Source: Apostichopus japonicus
Lineage: Eukaryota; Echinodermata; Holothuroidea; Aspidochirotida; Stichopodidae
Assembly: GCF_037975245.1 (NCBI RefSeq)
Contig: NC_092576.1
Coordinates: 34,574,611 to 34,638,610, forward strand
Direction: 5' to 3'
Length of the DNA: 64,000 nt
Below, piece by piece: positions 12,045-42,574 of the stretch (positions are counted from its first letter, which is position 1; every line of letters starts with the position of its first letter). Made by a program: the position numbers and the translations under genes. The notes under the pieces were generated by a model. The model searched no databases, was not told the DNA's origin, and saw only the letters and a list, made by a program, of their open reading frames with translations.

Positions 12045-12420
12045 TGTGTAAACGTAAGTTGGCCGAACGTTTCGATCCTTGCAGGATCTTACTAAGAGGC
12101 TAAATGACAAGTAACAGTAACAAAAGGGACAAAAACACGCACAGAATACAGACATGTTAATGGGCATGGTGAATACACAGAGATTGATGTAAGGGGATTA
12201 GTAGACAAGGGATGGAGAGAAGAAAAAACGAAGCCAACAGGGGAAGAGGGGAGGTAGGAGATAAACAGTGGAGGGACAACGAGAGGATTAAGGAAAGGGG
12301 GTAGGGAATCAGCTGGAGAAGGACAAAGACAGAAAGGTGTGGAGAAAAAAAGGGTAGAAGAGAGCTATGAGAAATGATTTACTCAAATTTCAAGTCGGTA
12401 GCATTAGGAAATCATAGGAA
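12045..12420 (-). repeat. Possible retroelement 3' remnant (unit 1)
   Basis: The minus strand has a motif AGATCCTGCAAGGATCGAAA near 12080-12100, a small hairpin followed by CGAAAC, like those in tails of Penelope-like elements. It is followed by a pyrimidine-rich stretch. No protein remnant is visible. Equivalent DNA is at 42910-43290. Confidence 0.3.
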
Positions 12421-12599
12421 TCCAGCTTTTGCTATGATATCGTGTATACCATTTGTTTTCTGAAGTTTCTGAAGTCCTAATTTCACCTGCCGATTACTCA
12501 TTTTTTCATTACTGGCAATGACATGCAAGTTCAAAGACTTTAGCAAGTCTATTATTATATCATCAAGCCACATATTTATTCAATCGTTTCACATGTTTC

Positions 12600-12775
12600 T
12601 TGGGGGGGGGGGCTTGGTTATACTTTCAAACGTCATTTTCTCTTAAATGACCTACTTTTCTTTATGTCAGTATTAGGTTTTCTGACTTTCATAAAGTAAC
12701 TACCGATTGAGCAGTTAATAAGCTCTGGTCTCTTTTCAAAAAATCTCCCCTCTGAAAGGTTTGTCCATTGTGTAT
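12600..12775. other. Poly-G run and a segment missing from unit 2
   Basis: A run of about 10 G at 12601 is followed by ~135 bp (about 12638-12772) that is absent from unit 2 near 43499. The junction in unit 2 reads TTTCATGTGTATG, consistent with a simple deletion there. Nothing else is recognised. Confidence 0.6.
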
Positions 12776-13410
12776 GTGGGACACGGAATTTTATTCCTGT
12801 GGCTTTTATTAGGAATGTTTAAACGGTATCAACATTTCTAATTTTGATTCAATTAAGCTATTTAGTGTCCTTCGGAGGAAGAACGTGTAGAAGACAATAT
12901 TATACATGCATTTATAAGAAGGTTAACACAAAGATGAGTAGAATCATTGAAAAGAAATTGTTTCTTGACTGGTTAAATTTATTGGGTATCAAGTGTACTA
13001 TATTGATCTACTTAATAATGAATAGTTAAGCAAGACGACTTAGCATTAATTATAATTACATTATGAGAGTGTAAAAGAAGTGACGATTTAATTAGCAAAG
13101 CTTTGCTATATCTTTCATTCAGATTAACTCACAGCAAGTACGGTAAAAAGCATGATCAAAAAGACAGAATTGAATCGTAGGCAAACGCTCTGCAGGTCAG
13201 TAATTGTGAAATTCGACAATGTTTGACTATTGTATATACAAATATTTCTATGTTAACAGCATTATCCCAATGATACAACGAATAATAAACGTGGATACAA
13301 TTTAGTTAATGTTTAAGTATTCGAAATGAGATTTGATGTTGCCTAAGCAGAAGACTAACCATTTCGGTAAAGATAGGGGATTCTTCCTTAATATATAAAT
13401 ATGGTGCGGT

Positions 13411-13730
13411 GATGTATTAAAGGAACCACACGCTCTCATGTTTCAGATCCAACAGTGAACAGTGATATAATTAGTAAAGCACACGTCCTCATATCTCAGA
13501 TCCAACAGGCTCCTGCGATGTATTAAATGAAACACACGCTCTCATGCTGCATACTCAACAGGTACCAGTGTTATACTTAATGAAACACACGCTCTCATGT
13601 TTCTGATCCAACAGGCTCCAGTGATGTATTAAATGAAACACACGCACTTGTGTTTCAGATCCAACAGGGTACATTGATATATTATATGAAACACAAGCTC
13701 TAATGTTGAAGATCCAACAGGGTCCATTGG
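13411..13730. repeat. ~60-bp degenerate minisatellite (unit 1)
   Basis: About six imperfect tandem copies of a ~57-63 bp unit. Each carries GATGTATTAAATGAAACACA, then CGCTCTCATG, then CAGATCCAACAGG with variations. It lies ~150 bp 3' of the proposed stop codon of gene A. Confidence 0.8.
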
Positions 13731-13876
13731 CGAAGAAATGCAGTAAAGGAAAGGGTCTACGTCACATGAGAATTTGATTCTTACCAGGAAATAATTAAAT
13801 TTATCCGGATGCCGTCATGTATATTTAATAGCGAAAATGACCATTTAACGGATTTATAATTTCCGTGAAGACGTTA

Positions 13877-33898
<20,022 letters not shown>

Positions 33899-34168
33899 CT
33901 ATTAAAATGATAACATAAAAAAGACTAAGACCCTCACCACGACGTGTCATATATGGCAGATAAATAACAAATGACCCATAATTGAAAATTAGTACTGTTT
34001 TAGAAAATAGATTGGAACTTTCGGGTAATGCTTGTGTATTGGCTATCAATATGGGTAGACTGCGTACTGTTTGTCACAACTCATCAATTTAAAGGTGGGG
34101 TAGTCTGTCAGGATTCTCCTGTTACTCATACCATATTCAAAGTTGTCTGATGATCGCTCTGTTTTAGA

Positions 34169-34215
<47 letters not shown>

Positions 34216-34670
34216 ATATAAATATGTGATAAATATATCTATACGTCCAGTACGTCCAGAGGTTCGAATTTGTCACCTGTATTGAACAATACTATAGTTC
34301 TGTTTTTAGTGACGTAATTTGCCTTACTCTATATATCAAACATGGTGCTATCCAACTCGAAATCATTTTCATTCCTAGCGCAGGACCTCGAAAGCGATAC
34401 ATTGAACCGAATCTGTTAAATGACTTGGAAATAAATGACAAATGAAAAGGAATATTTATCTATAACTGAAATTGTAATAAGTTGAAAACTCCAAAACAGT
34501 GAACAAACTTCCAGTCTCTACCGGGATTTGAGCCCAGGCCCCCGCTGTATGTACGGACACCCCCAACTTTCATATTCGGACAACCCTAACTGGGCATTGC
34601 GTCTTTGTCATGATAGTATTTATTCCAACGTATTTTGACGGCTACAGAAAGTGATTTCAAAGCAAGCCGG
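33899..34670. other. Intergenic DNA upstream of gene A
   Basis: Contains the gene A exon 1 acceptor side and segments homologous to unit 0 (for example 34280-34445 with 6660-6835). No gene recognised. Confidence 0.5.
34171..34212. repeat. (AT)n microsatellite
   Basis: TA alternation in the intergenic DNA upstream of gene A, near degenerate copies of sequence also found at 6600-6830. Confidence 0.85.
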
Positions 34671-34676
34671 AATACA

Positions 34677-34760
34677 TATGTATATATATTTTTATGTATG
34701 TATGTATATATATATTTTTATGTATGTATGTATATATATATATTAATATATATATATATA
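34677..34760. repeat. (TATG)n/(TA)n tract at the 3' border of the intact PLE
   Basis: Mixed TATG and TA repeats directly before the 3' end of the Penelope-like element. Confidence 0.85.
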
Positions 34761-35043
34761 GGAATAACGGAAAAACTGTTAAACAACTATGCTGCATTTA
34801 GAGAAAGGCTGGATCTCGAGTGAGATACAATAATTGAATTAGGTAAGTGATTGGAAGTAAAACAGCCAATGTTTGGTTTTTGCAGAGCTTTCGAGCAAAA
34901 CTAGCTCTTCTTCAGTGCATGATCACCGAAAGTGACAAGGAGTAGCAGGAATTGAAACTGTTTTATAGAGAAGATGTCGGCATGGTTGTAAAGGCAAAGC
35001 GACTTACTGATTTCTGCTGAATAGAGCAGAAGTTTTAGAAATT

Positions 35044-35080
35044 CGGATTATTTTAATCCGCGTCGGATTATTTTAATCCG
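35044..35080. repeat. Tandem 17-bp palindromes at the PLE stop codon
   Basis: CGGATTATTTTAATCCG occurs at 35044-35060 and again at 35064-35080. Each is a 7-bp inverted repeat with a 3-nt loop. The second overlaps the end of the PLE reading frame. Confidence 0.85.
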
Positions 35081-37460
35081 ATTCCGTCGTAATTGTAAAG
35101 GAATTGTTTTGGTTTATCTGGGACGGCAAATCGTTTCTGATGTTTAAACCGAATGGTGCCGTGGTCTTTAGGTTTAGTTCCCAGAAATTTTCTTTCGCTT
35201 TCCTAGATTTATCTGTCCAAGAATCGTTCTGGTCAATGGCAATAACACGCAAATTCTCAATTGAATGATTTTGGAGATTGAAGTGATTTGCAACAGGTTG
35301 GTTGATCTTTTTTGTTTTGATCGCCGATCTATGTTGTGTCATTCTCATTCTAAGAGTGTTTTTTGACTCTCCAATGTATTGTAAGTTACAAATATTGCAG
35401 TAGATGAGGTAAATGACATTTTTGGATAGGCAGTTAATTTTGTGCCGAATTTGGAACGTGCGTTTGGTTTGGTTGCTCTGAAAGGCCCCGGTCGAATCGA
35501 CAAGTAAGCACGTTTTGCAATTTTGTGTACAGGGCGATGATCCTGTATTTTCTGTTTTGCTTTCCCCTAATGGGGTGTCATCCCGAAAGGATGCCCGAAC
35601 TAAGATATCCCGTAGGTTGCTGGGTCTTTTAAAAGCGATGACAGGTAATTCTGGGAATACTGATTTCAGGCGTTCGGTACCTTGAAGTAGGTGAAAATTC
35701 TTCTGAATGATATTAGCCAGTGGTGGGAGACCAGGGTGGAATTCAGTAACCAATGGTACCCTTTTGGAACTGGTTTGACGAGTTTTGTACGTCAATGTTT
35801 CGGTACGGGGTTTGCTTTTAGCCTTTTTGATGGCATTTTCAATAGTACCCCGAAAATACTGTCTGTTTAGGAGGTGTTGTGACAGTTCTTTAGTGCGTGA
35901 ATCAAAATCGACTTCAGAGGAGCAAATGCGTCGAATGCGCAACGCTTGACTGTACGGAATATTTCTGGTACAGTGACGTGGATGGCAACTGCTTGGTAAG
36001 AGGTAGTTGTGCTTGTTCGTAGGTTTATTGAACAAGTCTGTTTTGAGTGAACCATTTTGTAGGGTCACGGTGGTGTCCAGAAAGTGAACGCCATGTCCAG
36101 AAAAATCAGCAGTGAATTTGATAGTGTGATGAAACGAGTTTATGTCATCAATGAAGAGTTTTAGATTAGCCTCACCATGGGTCCATATCATAAAGATATC
36201 GTCAATGTAACGTAACCACGTGTGTGGTTTCAAGTTTTGTCGAGATAAAAATTCTTTCTCGAGGTTTCCCATAAAGATGTTGGCAAAAGACGGTGCCATT
36301 TTGGTACCCATTGCGGTGCCATGAATTTGGAGGTAGTGTTTGTTGCCAAATACCAGATTATTGTTGGTCAAGATAAGTTGCATTAATTCGGCCAATTCTT
36401 TCTTCGTGGGGGTTTTGCCACGTATCGGTTTGAATGCTTTTGTGCAGGCCGAAATGCCCTCTTCGTTAGGGATATTTGTGTATAACGAAGACACATCCAA
36501 GGTAACTAACAGAGAAGATAAGGGAAGATTTTTTATTTCCCCAATTTTCCGGATGAAATCCGTAGTGTCCTGCACATAGGACGGTAGGGCCGAAACGAGA
36601 GGTTGGATGAGGAGATCCACGAATTTGGAAATTTTTTCAGTCGCTGTGCCATTACCCGATATTATGGGCCTCCCGGGATTGCCTTCTTTGTGAATTTTAG
36701 GCAGAAAATAAAAGCGACCAGGTTTTGGGTCGTTTTCCAGGAGGTTTTGGCCTAACTTGCGGTCAATGGAACCGTTAGAGACTATCTTTTGGATGACTCT
36801 TTTCACGTTTTGTGTGATTTCTTGAGTTGGATCAGAATCCAGGAGTTTGTAGTGTTGAGGGTTGCCGAGTAGTCTGTTGGCTTCCTCTCTGTAGAATTGT
36901 TTGCCCATAGCGACAATTGCAGAACCCTTGTCGGATGGCTTGATGACAATGTCATCGCGCTTCCGCAGTTCATGAATGGCCTGTCTCTCAGTTTTGTTGA
37001 GATTGTCGCGGAAGTCTGGGGCGGAGGTGTGTGTTTTGACATCCTCTTCAATGGCCGAAATAAATGATTCAAGAGGCGCACAATGGGCCTTGGGTGGATT
37101 CCACGAGCTTTTTGGCTTAAAATTGGAATGCAAGTCGTTGGTTTCTTGCGTGGTGTTATTGCCATTTTCGTCGGCAAAAAATTCACGGAGACGTAAGCGT
37201 CGATAGAACAGATTTAGGTCAAGAGAAAGTTTCTGAGCGTTTACTTGCCGTGGTTTAGGGCAAAAATTTAGACCTTTGGAGAGTAGGTTTGTTTCTCCTG
37301 CCGAGAGTTGGCAATCAATGGTAACAACTGCACTTTTGGTGGTGTTGCATGCGGTCTGTATCTCTTTCCGACGGAATCTGCGAGACCTGGTTCTTTTTGA
37401 GGTTTCAAGTTGGGTTTCACCAGAAGACTTAACTCTTTGCGTGACATTATCCCTCTTCAA
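35073..37460 (-). CDS. Penelope-like reverse transcriptase with GIY-YIG endonuclease
   Basis: 795 codons, minus strand, ATG at 37460. The N-terminal ~170 residues are basic and unassigned. RT motifs in order: KPSDKGSAIV (174-183), FYFLPKIHK (250-258), GRPIISG (263-269), LDVSSLYTNIP (321-331, catalytic Asp 322), GTAMGTKMAPSFANIF (381-396) and RYIDDIF (417-423, catalytic Asp pair). Two CxxC-type cysteine sets (644-651 and 688-691) precede or overlap the GIY-YIG domain: NVIYLIYCNICNLQYIGES (681-699), Arg near 704, and the late catalytic-type Glu in FWELNLKT (759-766). This order defines endonuclease-containing Penelope-like elements. The product would copy element RNA at a nicked target. No stops or frameshifts, and all catalytic motifs are present. 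Confidence 0.92.
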   Translation of the reverse strand: MKRDNVTQRVKSSGETQLETSKRTRSRRFRRKEIQTACNTTKSAVVTIDCQLSAGETNLLSKGLNFCPKPRQVNAQKLSLDLNLFYRRLRLREFFADENGNNTTQETNDLHSNFKPKSSWNPPKAHCAPLESFISAIEEDVKTHTSAPDFRDNLNKTERQAIHELRKRDDIVIKPSDKGSAIVAMGKQFYREEANRLLGNPQHYKLLDSDPTQEITQNVKRVIQKIVSNGSIDRKLGQNLLENDPKPGRFYFLPKIHKEGNPGRPIISGNGTATEKISKFVDLLIQPLVSALPSYVQDTTDFIRKIGEIKNLPLSSLLVTLDVSSLYTNIPNEEGISACTKAFKPIRGKTPTKKELAELMQLILTNNNLVFGNKHYLQIHGTAMGTKMAPSFANIFMGNLEKEFLSRQNLKPHTWLRYIDDIFMIWTHGEANLKLFIDDINSFHHTIKFTADFSGHGVHFLDTTVTLQNGSLKTDLFNKPTNKHNYLLPSSCHPRHCTRNIPYSQALRIRRICSSEVDFDSRTKELSQHLLNRQYFRGTIENAIKKAKSKPRTETLTYKTRQTSSKRVPLVTEFHPGLPPLANIIQKNFHLLQGTERLKSVFPELPVIAFKRPSNLRDILVRASFRDDTPLGESKTENTGSSPCTQNCKTCLLVDSTGAFQSNQTKRTFQIRHKINCLSKNVIYLIYCNICNLQYIGESKNTLRMRMTQHRSAIKTKKINQPVANHFNLQNHSIENLRVIAIDQNDSWTDKSRKAKENFWELNLKTTAPFGLNIRNDLPSQINQNNSFTITTESD

Positions 37461-37492
37461 TTTGTGACATTGTCTTGAAGCTAGGGTATGTG

Positions 37493-37494
37493 AG

Positions 37495-37569
<75 letters not shown>
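37493..37569. repeat. (AT)n microsatellite at the 5' border of the intact PLE
   Basis: TA alternation of ~77 bp with one TATG break, immediately upstream of the PLE. Confidence 0.95.
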
Positions 37570-37572
<3 letters not shown>

Positions 37573-38599
37573 AATGTTACCTAATATTGTCAATGAACCA
37601 AAATCTCAAACTTATTTGAATCAGGAACATGTGTAAGCAACAGATAGGGAAGTCAAAAACAAAATTGGAAGATAAAGCACATGATATAAGCCTGCACCTT
37701 TTTTCATACGGTTAACTCACTTTAACGTGACAAGCAATGAATGAAAATGAAAACAGGCTAAATTGTAAATTAAAAAAATTAAACAATGAAGCATTATTAA
37801 TGTGAAAGGGGAAGTATGATGTTACTGTTTCATATCTTCTTTTACAGCAACTTCCTTGAAAATTCAACAATTTATAAGCTGTCAGTACGTTTTACATTGA
37901 ATATAGACACGAGTCAACATGGTTTGCGAGAGAAACAGCGTGTCTATAATTAAATATTAATTTTTTAATGGCACTTGAATTCCATATTTTATGTCCTAAC
38001 TTATCAGCATATATCGACTAATGTTTGACTTTCAAAGACGATTTTTGAAGTATGTATTTTACTTCCCCCTGCAAGCAGGAACTTGCAAAGAAGCCTCATT
38101 GGCTTATCAAAGCCGCAAGCTGACCAAAGTCATTATCTTAGAATCATTTTTAACGTCTATGGATATGAATTTCCAATTGTCAACAACTCTGTAACTGGAC
38201 GGCATACATTAATCTTGGAGTGACTCGAACTGGGGACCTTATGATTAGAAGGCACCGGCGTTAACCAATGGGCTAACACTTCTTGTCTTTGCAGAGTTGT
38301 AGTAAAACTATTACAGTTGTAAAGTTGTTTAAAACACTGTTATTTAATATTCATATGATGTCACGTGCATACAAAACAAAACAATAACAGAGAACTGTGC
38401 CCCAGCATTACTTCCAACTAAAATGTGAATGTCCAATGAAAAGAACATATTCAATTGCTGATCTATTTTTATTCAAACTGAACTGTTACTTTTGTTAAAA
38501 GTCAAATTTTTATAGTGAAAATATGATTAATAACCGACACTCATCACCAATATTCTCTTGGCAAGATTGCTCAATTAAAAATCAGAGTATAAAACTTAC
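37570..38599. other. Intergenic DNA, unit 1 right part
   Basis: Homologous at roughly 90% to 6840-7855 of unit 0. It contains the tRNA-like relic at 38210-38286 and no gene that I recognise. Confidence 0.55.
38210..38286 (-). repeat. tRNA-derived SINE-like relic (unit 1 upstream DNA)
   Basis: The minus strand has TTAGCCCATTGGTTAACGCC, then CTTCTAATCATAAGG and the B-box CAGTTCGAGTC. This is a tRNA-like promoter module, homologous to 7474-7540. No complete cloverleaf forms. Confidence 0.5.
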
Positions 38600-39430
38600 C
38601 TAACAATTTGTTTTCCTTTAGTCTACTAAACATGATAAAAGAAAACGCACAATTTTAATTGTTCATGCACAAACAGTGAAATAAGTAACAATCGCAGTTT
38701 ACTATTATAACTGAAATGACCGTGACGAAACATGGTTGAAATTGAGCAAGCGCTTGATGATATGGATTGTTGACAATTTTAATTACTATCGCCTTTGAAA
38801 TGCTGACGATTGTCTTCTTGTCAATGCATGTTTGTACCAAATCTTCCAACATTTTACTCGCTTAGTATTTTTTCTGTTGTTGTTATTTCTGCAACAAAAC
38901 GTTTCCTCCGATAATTGCATAACTTTAAGATTCATAGTATCATAATTTATCATATTTATTGAACAAGAACGATTATAAGGAACCACTCACCTGGTGAATT
39001 TATGAGTGAGAACCATAAGTCATACAATAAATGCTCTCGCAGTTCCAACACATGCACTGATGAGTGGTATATTAACATATGTTTAGCGAAAGTAAAACAC
39101 TTATTAAAACACCAATTCAAACTTACCTTTGAAGGAAGCACTTAAGATGGGCAATTGTTACTTGAAGGCGGATATCGATGTCGTGATACAGATAGTGTAG
39201 CTTGTTACCGCAACTCGTCAACGAAATTCAACATTTCTTTGACAAGGATACATATACTGATGTCTCCCTCTTGATTATTTCAACTTTTCTTCCCCTTCTT
39301 TTCTCGACTGACATATATCGACACGATGACAGCTACTGCACACTGTTTTCTCCGAAAGTGAAAGATATTATGTCGACCACAAAAACACAATGGAAATGTA
39401 CTTTCATCCGAAACACAATAAAGGTCAGGC
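38600..39430 (-). other. Candidate 5'-UTR exons of gene A
   Basis: Homologue of 7855-8690. The same three donor sites are present (exon ends at 38600, 38991 and 39127), upstream of gene A exon 1. No coding sequence is recognised. Confidence 0.35.
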
Positions 39431-39489
39431 AAAACAAGAACGAAATGTTATGACGCTTAGATTGCTTTCTCCACAATTTACATACGTTT

Positions 39490-41674
39490 GAATAACCGGC
39501 TACGGGTATGGATGGAAGAACCCCCCCCCCCACACCTCCACTAGATCCCGACCCTCCACTCTTGTGAATCACCGCTCCGACAAGTGAAATATGGGCTGAA
39601 ATAAAAGCCGAAGCTGTTAAGTCTGTATAGGTTCGACAGTGTGTTATACGAAAGACGTGTTAAAGAACTTCACCATGACCTATTATGAACCCAAAGGACA
39701 CGATTAACCCAAAGCTCACAACGATTCGCAATATCTGTTCTGGAGCAAACATTGTGTGAATCTATTCCGATATTCATTCAACTGTCTTGTGGACAACCTA
39801 CACAACACTATAATCCAATTGATCAGGAAGGATTAGATTCAGAAGGGTCATCAGTTGCCCCTAAGTATTGTTAGAAAGTAAAACTGTAAAACACAAAACT
39901 GTAAAAATACAGAACTGGTTATTGATGTTCTGATTTCAGTTTTCATTTACTGCCTAACTCAAAAGTCTTTTGCCTCACTGATACAAATCTATTCGATGAT
40001 TCCACAGTGTTTAAGAATGTGTTTGAGATTGAATTGAATTGAATTGAATTTGAATTATGTCCACAATCGGAAATTCGGCTTTCCACAGGTCGTAAACGAA
40101 AAAGACTAAAAGGAAATAAGAAAAGCAATAGTATAAGTATCAATAGACTGCGATACACATACAGTAATACAAACATATATACAGCAAGTCCTAAAATAAG
40201 AAACTTATCTTCTCACGTTTGAATTAAATATATGGATAGAATTAGGCACACATGATAATCTATAGCGTGGTGGGCGTAAACGCAATCCAGAGCGGTTGTA
40301 AATCTAGTGTTCAAACAAAGAGTGTGTTGGGTCCTGCCTGATTTTTTATTGATTTTATTTATTGAAGACCCTCACATGATACAAGCAGATACAAGCACGA
40401 TTCCTGATGTCCTCGGAAATACTTTTAAATAACTATGGTATTATATAACTAAAACTTGAGATGCAACACCGATTACTATTACGATAGCTATATAGGCGTA
40501 AACTAAACTGTTTACAGTGATCCAATGTTAGTAAATTAGTAATTTACCTGTGTGGATAACCACAATGCAAGCATACAGCTGGCTAATCATTATTAGCTGA
40601 ATGAGCTTCAGACAGCTACTTTCAGAAACCAAAAGTAACTCTCATATTTGAAAGAAAAAATCATTGCCACATGGTCTTGCCCTACGAATTATGCTATTTA
40701 GATCGAAACATATTCAGATAGAGTGTTAAATATTTAGTCGTCATTTGCGACATGCGGACGAGTTATGTGTGTCACCAGTGATGGAAAGGTGTAAGAAAAG
40801 ACCTTTCGCGGACAAAGGGAACCAGTACTGTAGATGTTTTTTGGGGAAGCCTCGGACGTCGTTAACTTTCTGGTAGATAACTCTCTCCAGACCTACAATT
40901 ATAATTGAAAAGTTAAAATCAAAGACTAATGCTAATCACTGGAACTTTGCATGAGTCTTTCTACCAATGACTTAAGAGAGATATAAGTGAATCTAGTAAT
41001 CACGAAATAACTTTGAAAACTTTTTTCTTTCTTCTACTGACTCGAGTAAGTGGATTGTTTTATGTAAGTATTAATGTCTGGAAAGTGTCATTTCCGGTAT
41101 CTGCAAAGAACATAATAAACATTTAACTTGCTTGTATTATTTTACCGTGAGATTGTCATAGTTGTCCAAGGAAAATAATGTGAAAAGGCAGCCCCTCACC
41201 CTCCCCCCCCGGTTCACACAAACACCTGTTTTTGTGTTATACTTCCATATTGGTATGTGCATGCATGCATTTCTCAATTAAATGTTAATGTTGAAAAGTA
41301 TGTAGCAGTTTATGCAGTTCAAAATATCCCACCTTATGAAGTAATAGTACACAAAGTTCGATGCATGTATACATTCAGTCACAGTCATCAAATGAGTGAT
41401 ATGTTACCACGATTAATGTCTTCAGTGTGTCGTTTTTCCTACAAACCTTTGTCCGAACATGGTAAGTGCATGTCATTTGGCCTTAAAATCACAGTAAAAG
41501 ACATTGAAGACTCGCCCCAAACCGCGCGGCCATCTGAAAAAGTTATCTTACTGTTGCTTGCAAGTGACGTTTTGTTCGTGTCGCTACAAAATGCAGCCAG
41601 TAATGAAACGTGATAATCTTTAGCTGGATCTGAGATGTTCATCGATGTCTCGTTTGTACATTGTGCTGTGGGTA
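39490..41674. other. Intergenic DNA, unit 2 left part
   Basis: Near-identical to 8760-10810 apart from the 134-bp insertion and small changes in homopolymers. No gene recognised. Confidence 0.55.
39925..40058 (+). mobile_element. Short insertion with (GAATT)n tail, unit 2 only
   Basis: About 134 bp absent from unit 1 at ~9185. It begins GATGTTCTGATTTCAG and ends with GAATT repeats then TTTGAATTAT. A TTAT occurs at both edges, a possible short target duplication. A truncated body plus pentanucleotide tail fits a 5'-truncated non-LTR insertion on the plus strand. Confidence 0.5.
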
Positions 41675-41676
41675 TA

Positions 41677-42271
41677 TTGACCGCAGCTGTATGTACTGAC
41701 TTAATTTTACACTAGTGTCTAATTACCGACGGTAGCAAGCTATGTGCTTATTTTGTGGGATCGATGGTAGTGTCTACCACTTCTGTTACACCTCATTCGA
41801 AACTAGGTCAGATTACCGGCATTAGACGTTTCTTTTTGCGCGATTCTTCACACACTTTAAGTAAATTTGAATAGCCTATAGATAGAGTTACCGTCCAGAA
41901 CATATTGGCTAGACTGAGAAGGCTTTGGCCTATCTCAAAACTCAGATTACTGGCTATGGCCATACTGCTTATGCCATAAGTGTAAATCGTTGGGAAAATG
42001 TTGCAAATGGGGGCTGTGTTGCATATTTGTACATAATTGTAGATATATTAATAGACTAAAATATGATAAAGCTGAAGTAATGACTTAGGCTTACTTAAAG
42101 GGTGTGAAGACTCGCGCAAAAAGAAACGTCTAATGCCGGTAATTTGACCTAGTTTCGAATAAGGTGAAGCAAAAGTGTTAAACATCACCATCGATCCCAG
42201 AAAATACACACAATTTGCTACCGTCGGTAATTAGACACTAGTGTACAGTTAGTACATACAGCTGCGGTCAA
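41677..42271. mobile_element. Long-TIR non-autonomous element with TA flanks (unit 2)
   Basis: Copy of the 10813-11406 element at the equivalent place in unit 2, with the same termini and TA flanks (41675-41676, 42272-42273). Inserted before the unit duplicated. Confidence 0.65.
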
Positions 42272-42275
42272 TACT

Positions 42276-42570
42276 AGGCGCGTATCCAGGGGGCGTTAGG
42301 GGCGCCCCCCCCCCCGGGTAAGAAAAAGAGGAGAGAAAAAAAAGAGAAAGAAAAAAGGGAAAAAGAGGGGGAAAAGGAAGGAGAGGAAGGAAGGGAAAAG
42401 AAAAAGAAGAAAGAGAAAAATGAGAAAAGGAGGGAACAGAAGAAAAACGCCAAGACACCGGGAAGAGAAAGAGGAACAGTGACATAATAACAGCGCTGAT
42501 CCCTATTACATATACACAGGGTAGCCATCGACGGATCGAGGATTATGGAAGGGGCGTGCGCCTCAGCCTA
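42276..42570. repeat. GC-box plus purine-rich tract (unit 2)
   Basis: Same tract as 11412-11700 with small length differences in the poly-C and poly-A runs. Confidence 0.4.
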
Positions 42571-42574
42571 CCCC

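Larger units (their letters stand above)
34761..37492 (-). mobile_element. Complete-looking Penelope-like element
   Basis: About 2.7 kb between two (TA)n tracts (34677-34760 and 37493-37569). It contains one uninterrupted 795-codon frame, a ~310-bp 3' region with a CTGAAGA...GAAA motif (34889-34915), and a doubled small palindrome at the stop codon. It sits in the intergenic DNA upstream of gene A. In unit 0 the corresponding region holds only decayed PLE pieces. The intact frame suggests a recent insertion. Confidence 0.8.

Noticed and set aside
13411-13730. CRISPR-like look of regularly spaced repeats
   Set aside because: The units are degenerate, head to tail with no unique spacers, and the genome is eukaryotic.
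34500-34620. Possible tRNA-like B-box (GGGCTCAAATCCCGG on the minus strand)
   Set aside because: No convincing A-box or stems nearby; a chance or very decayed match.
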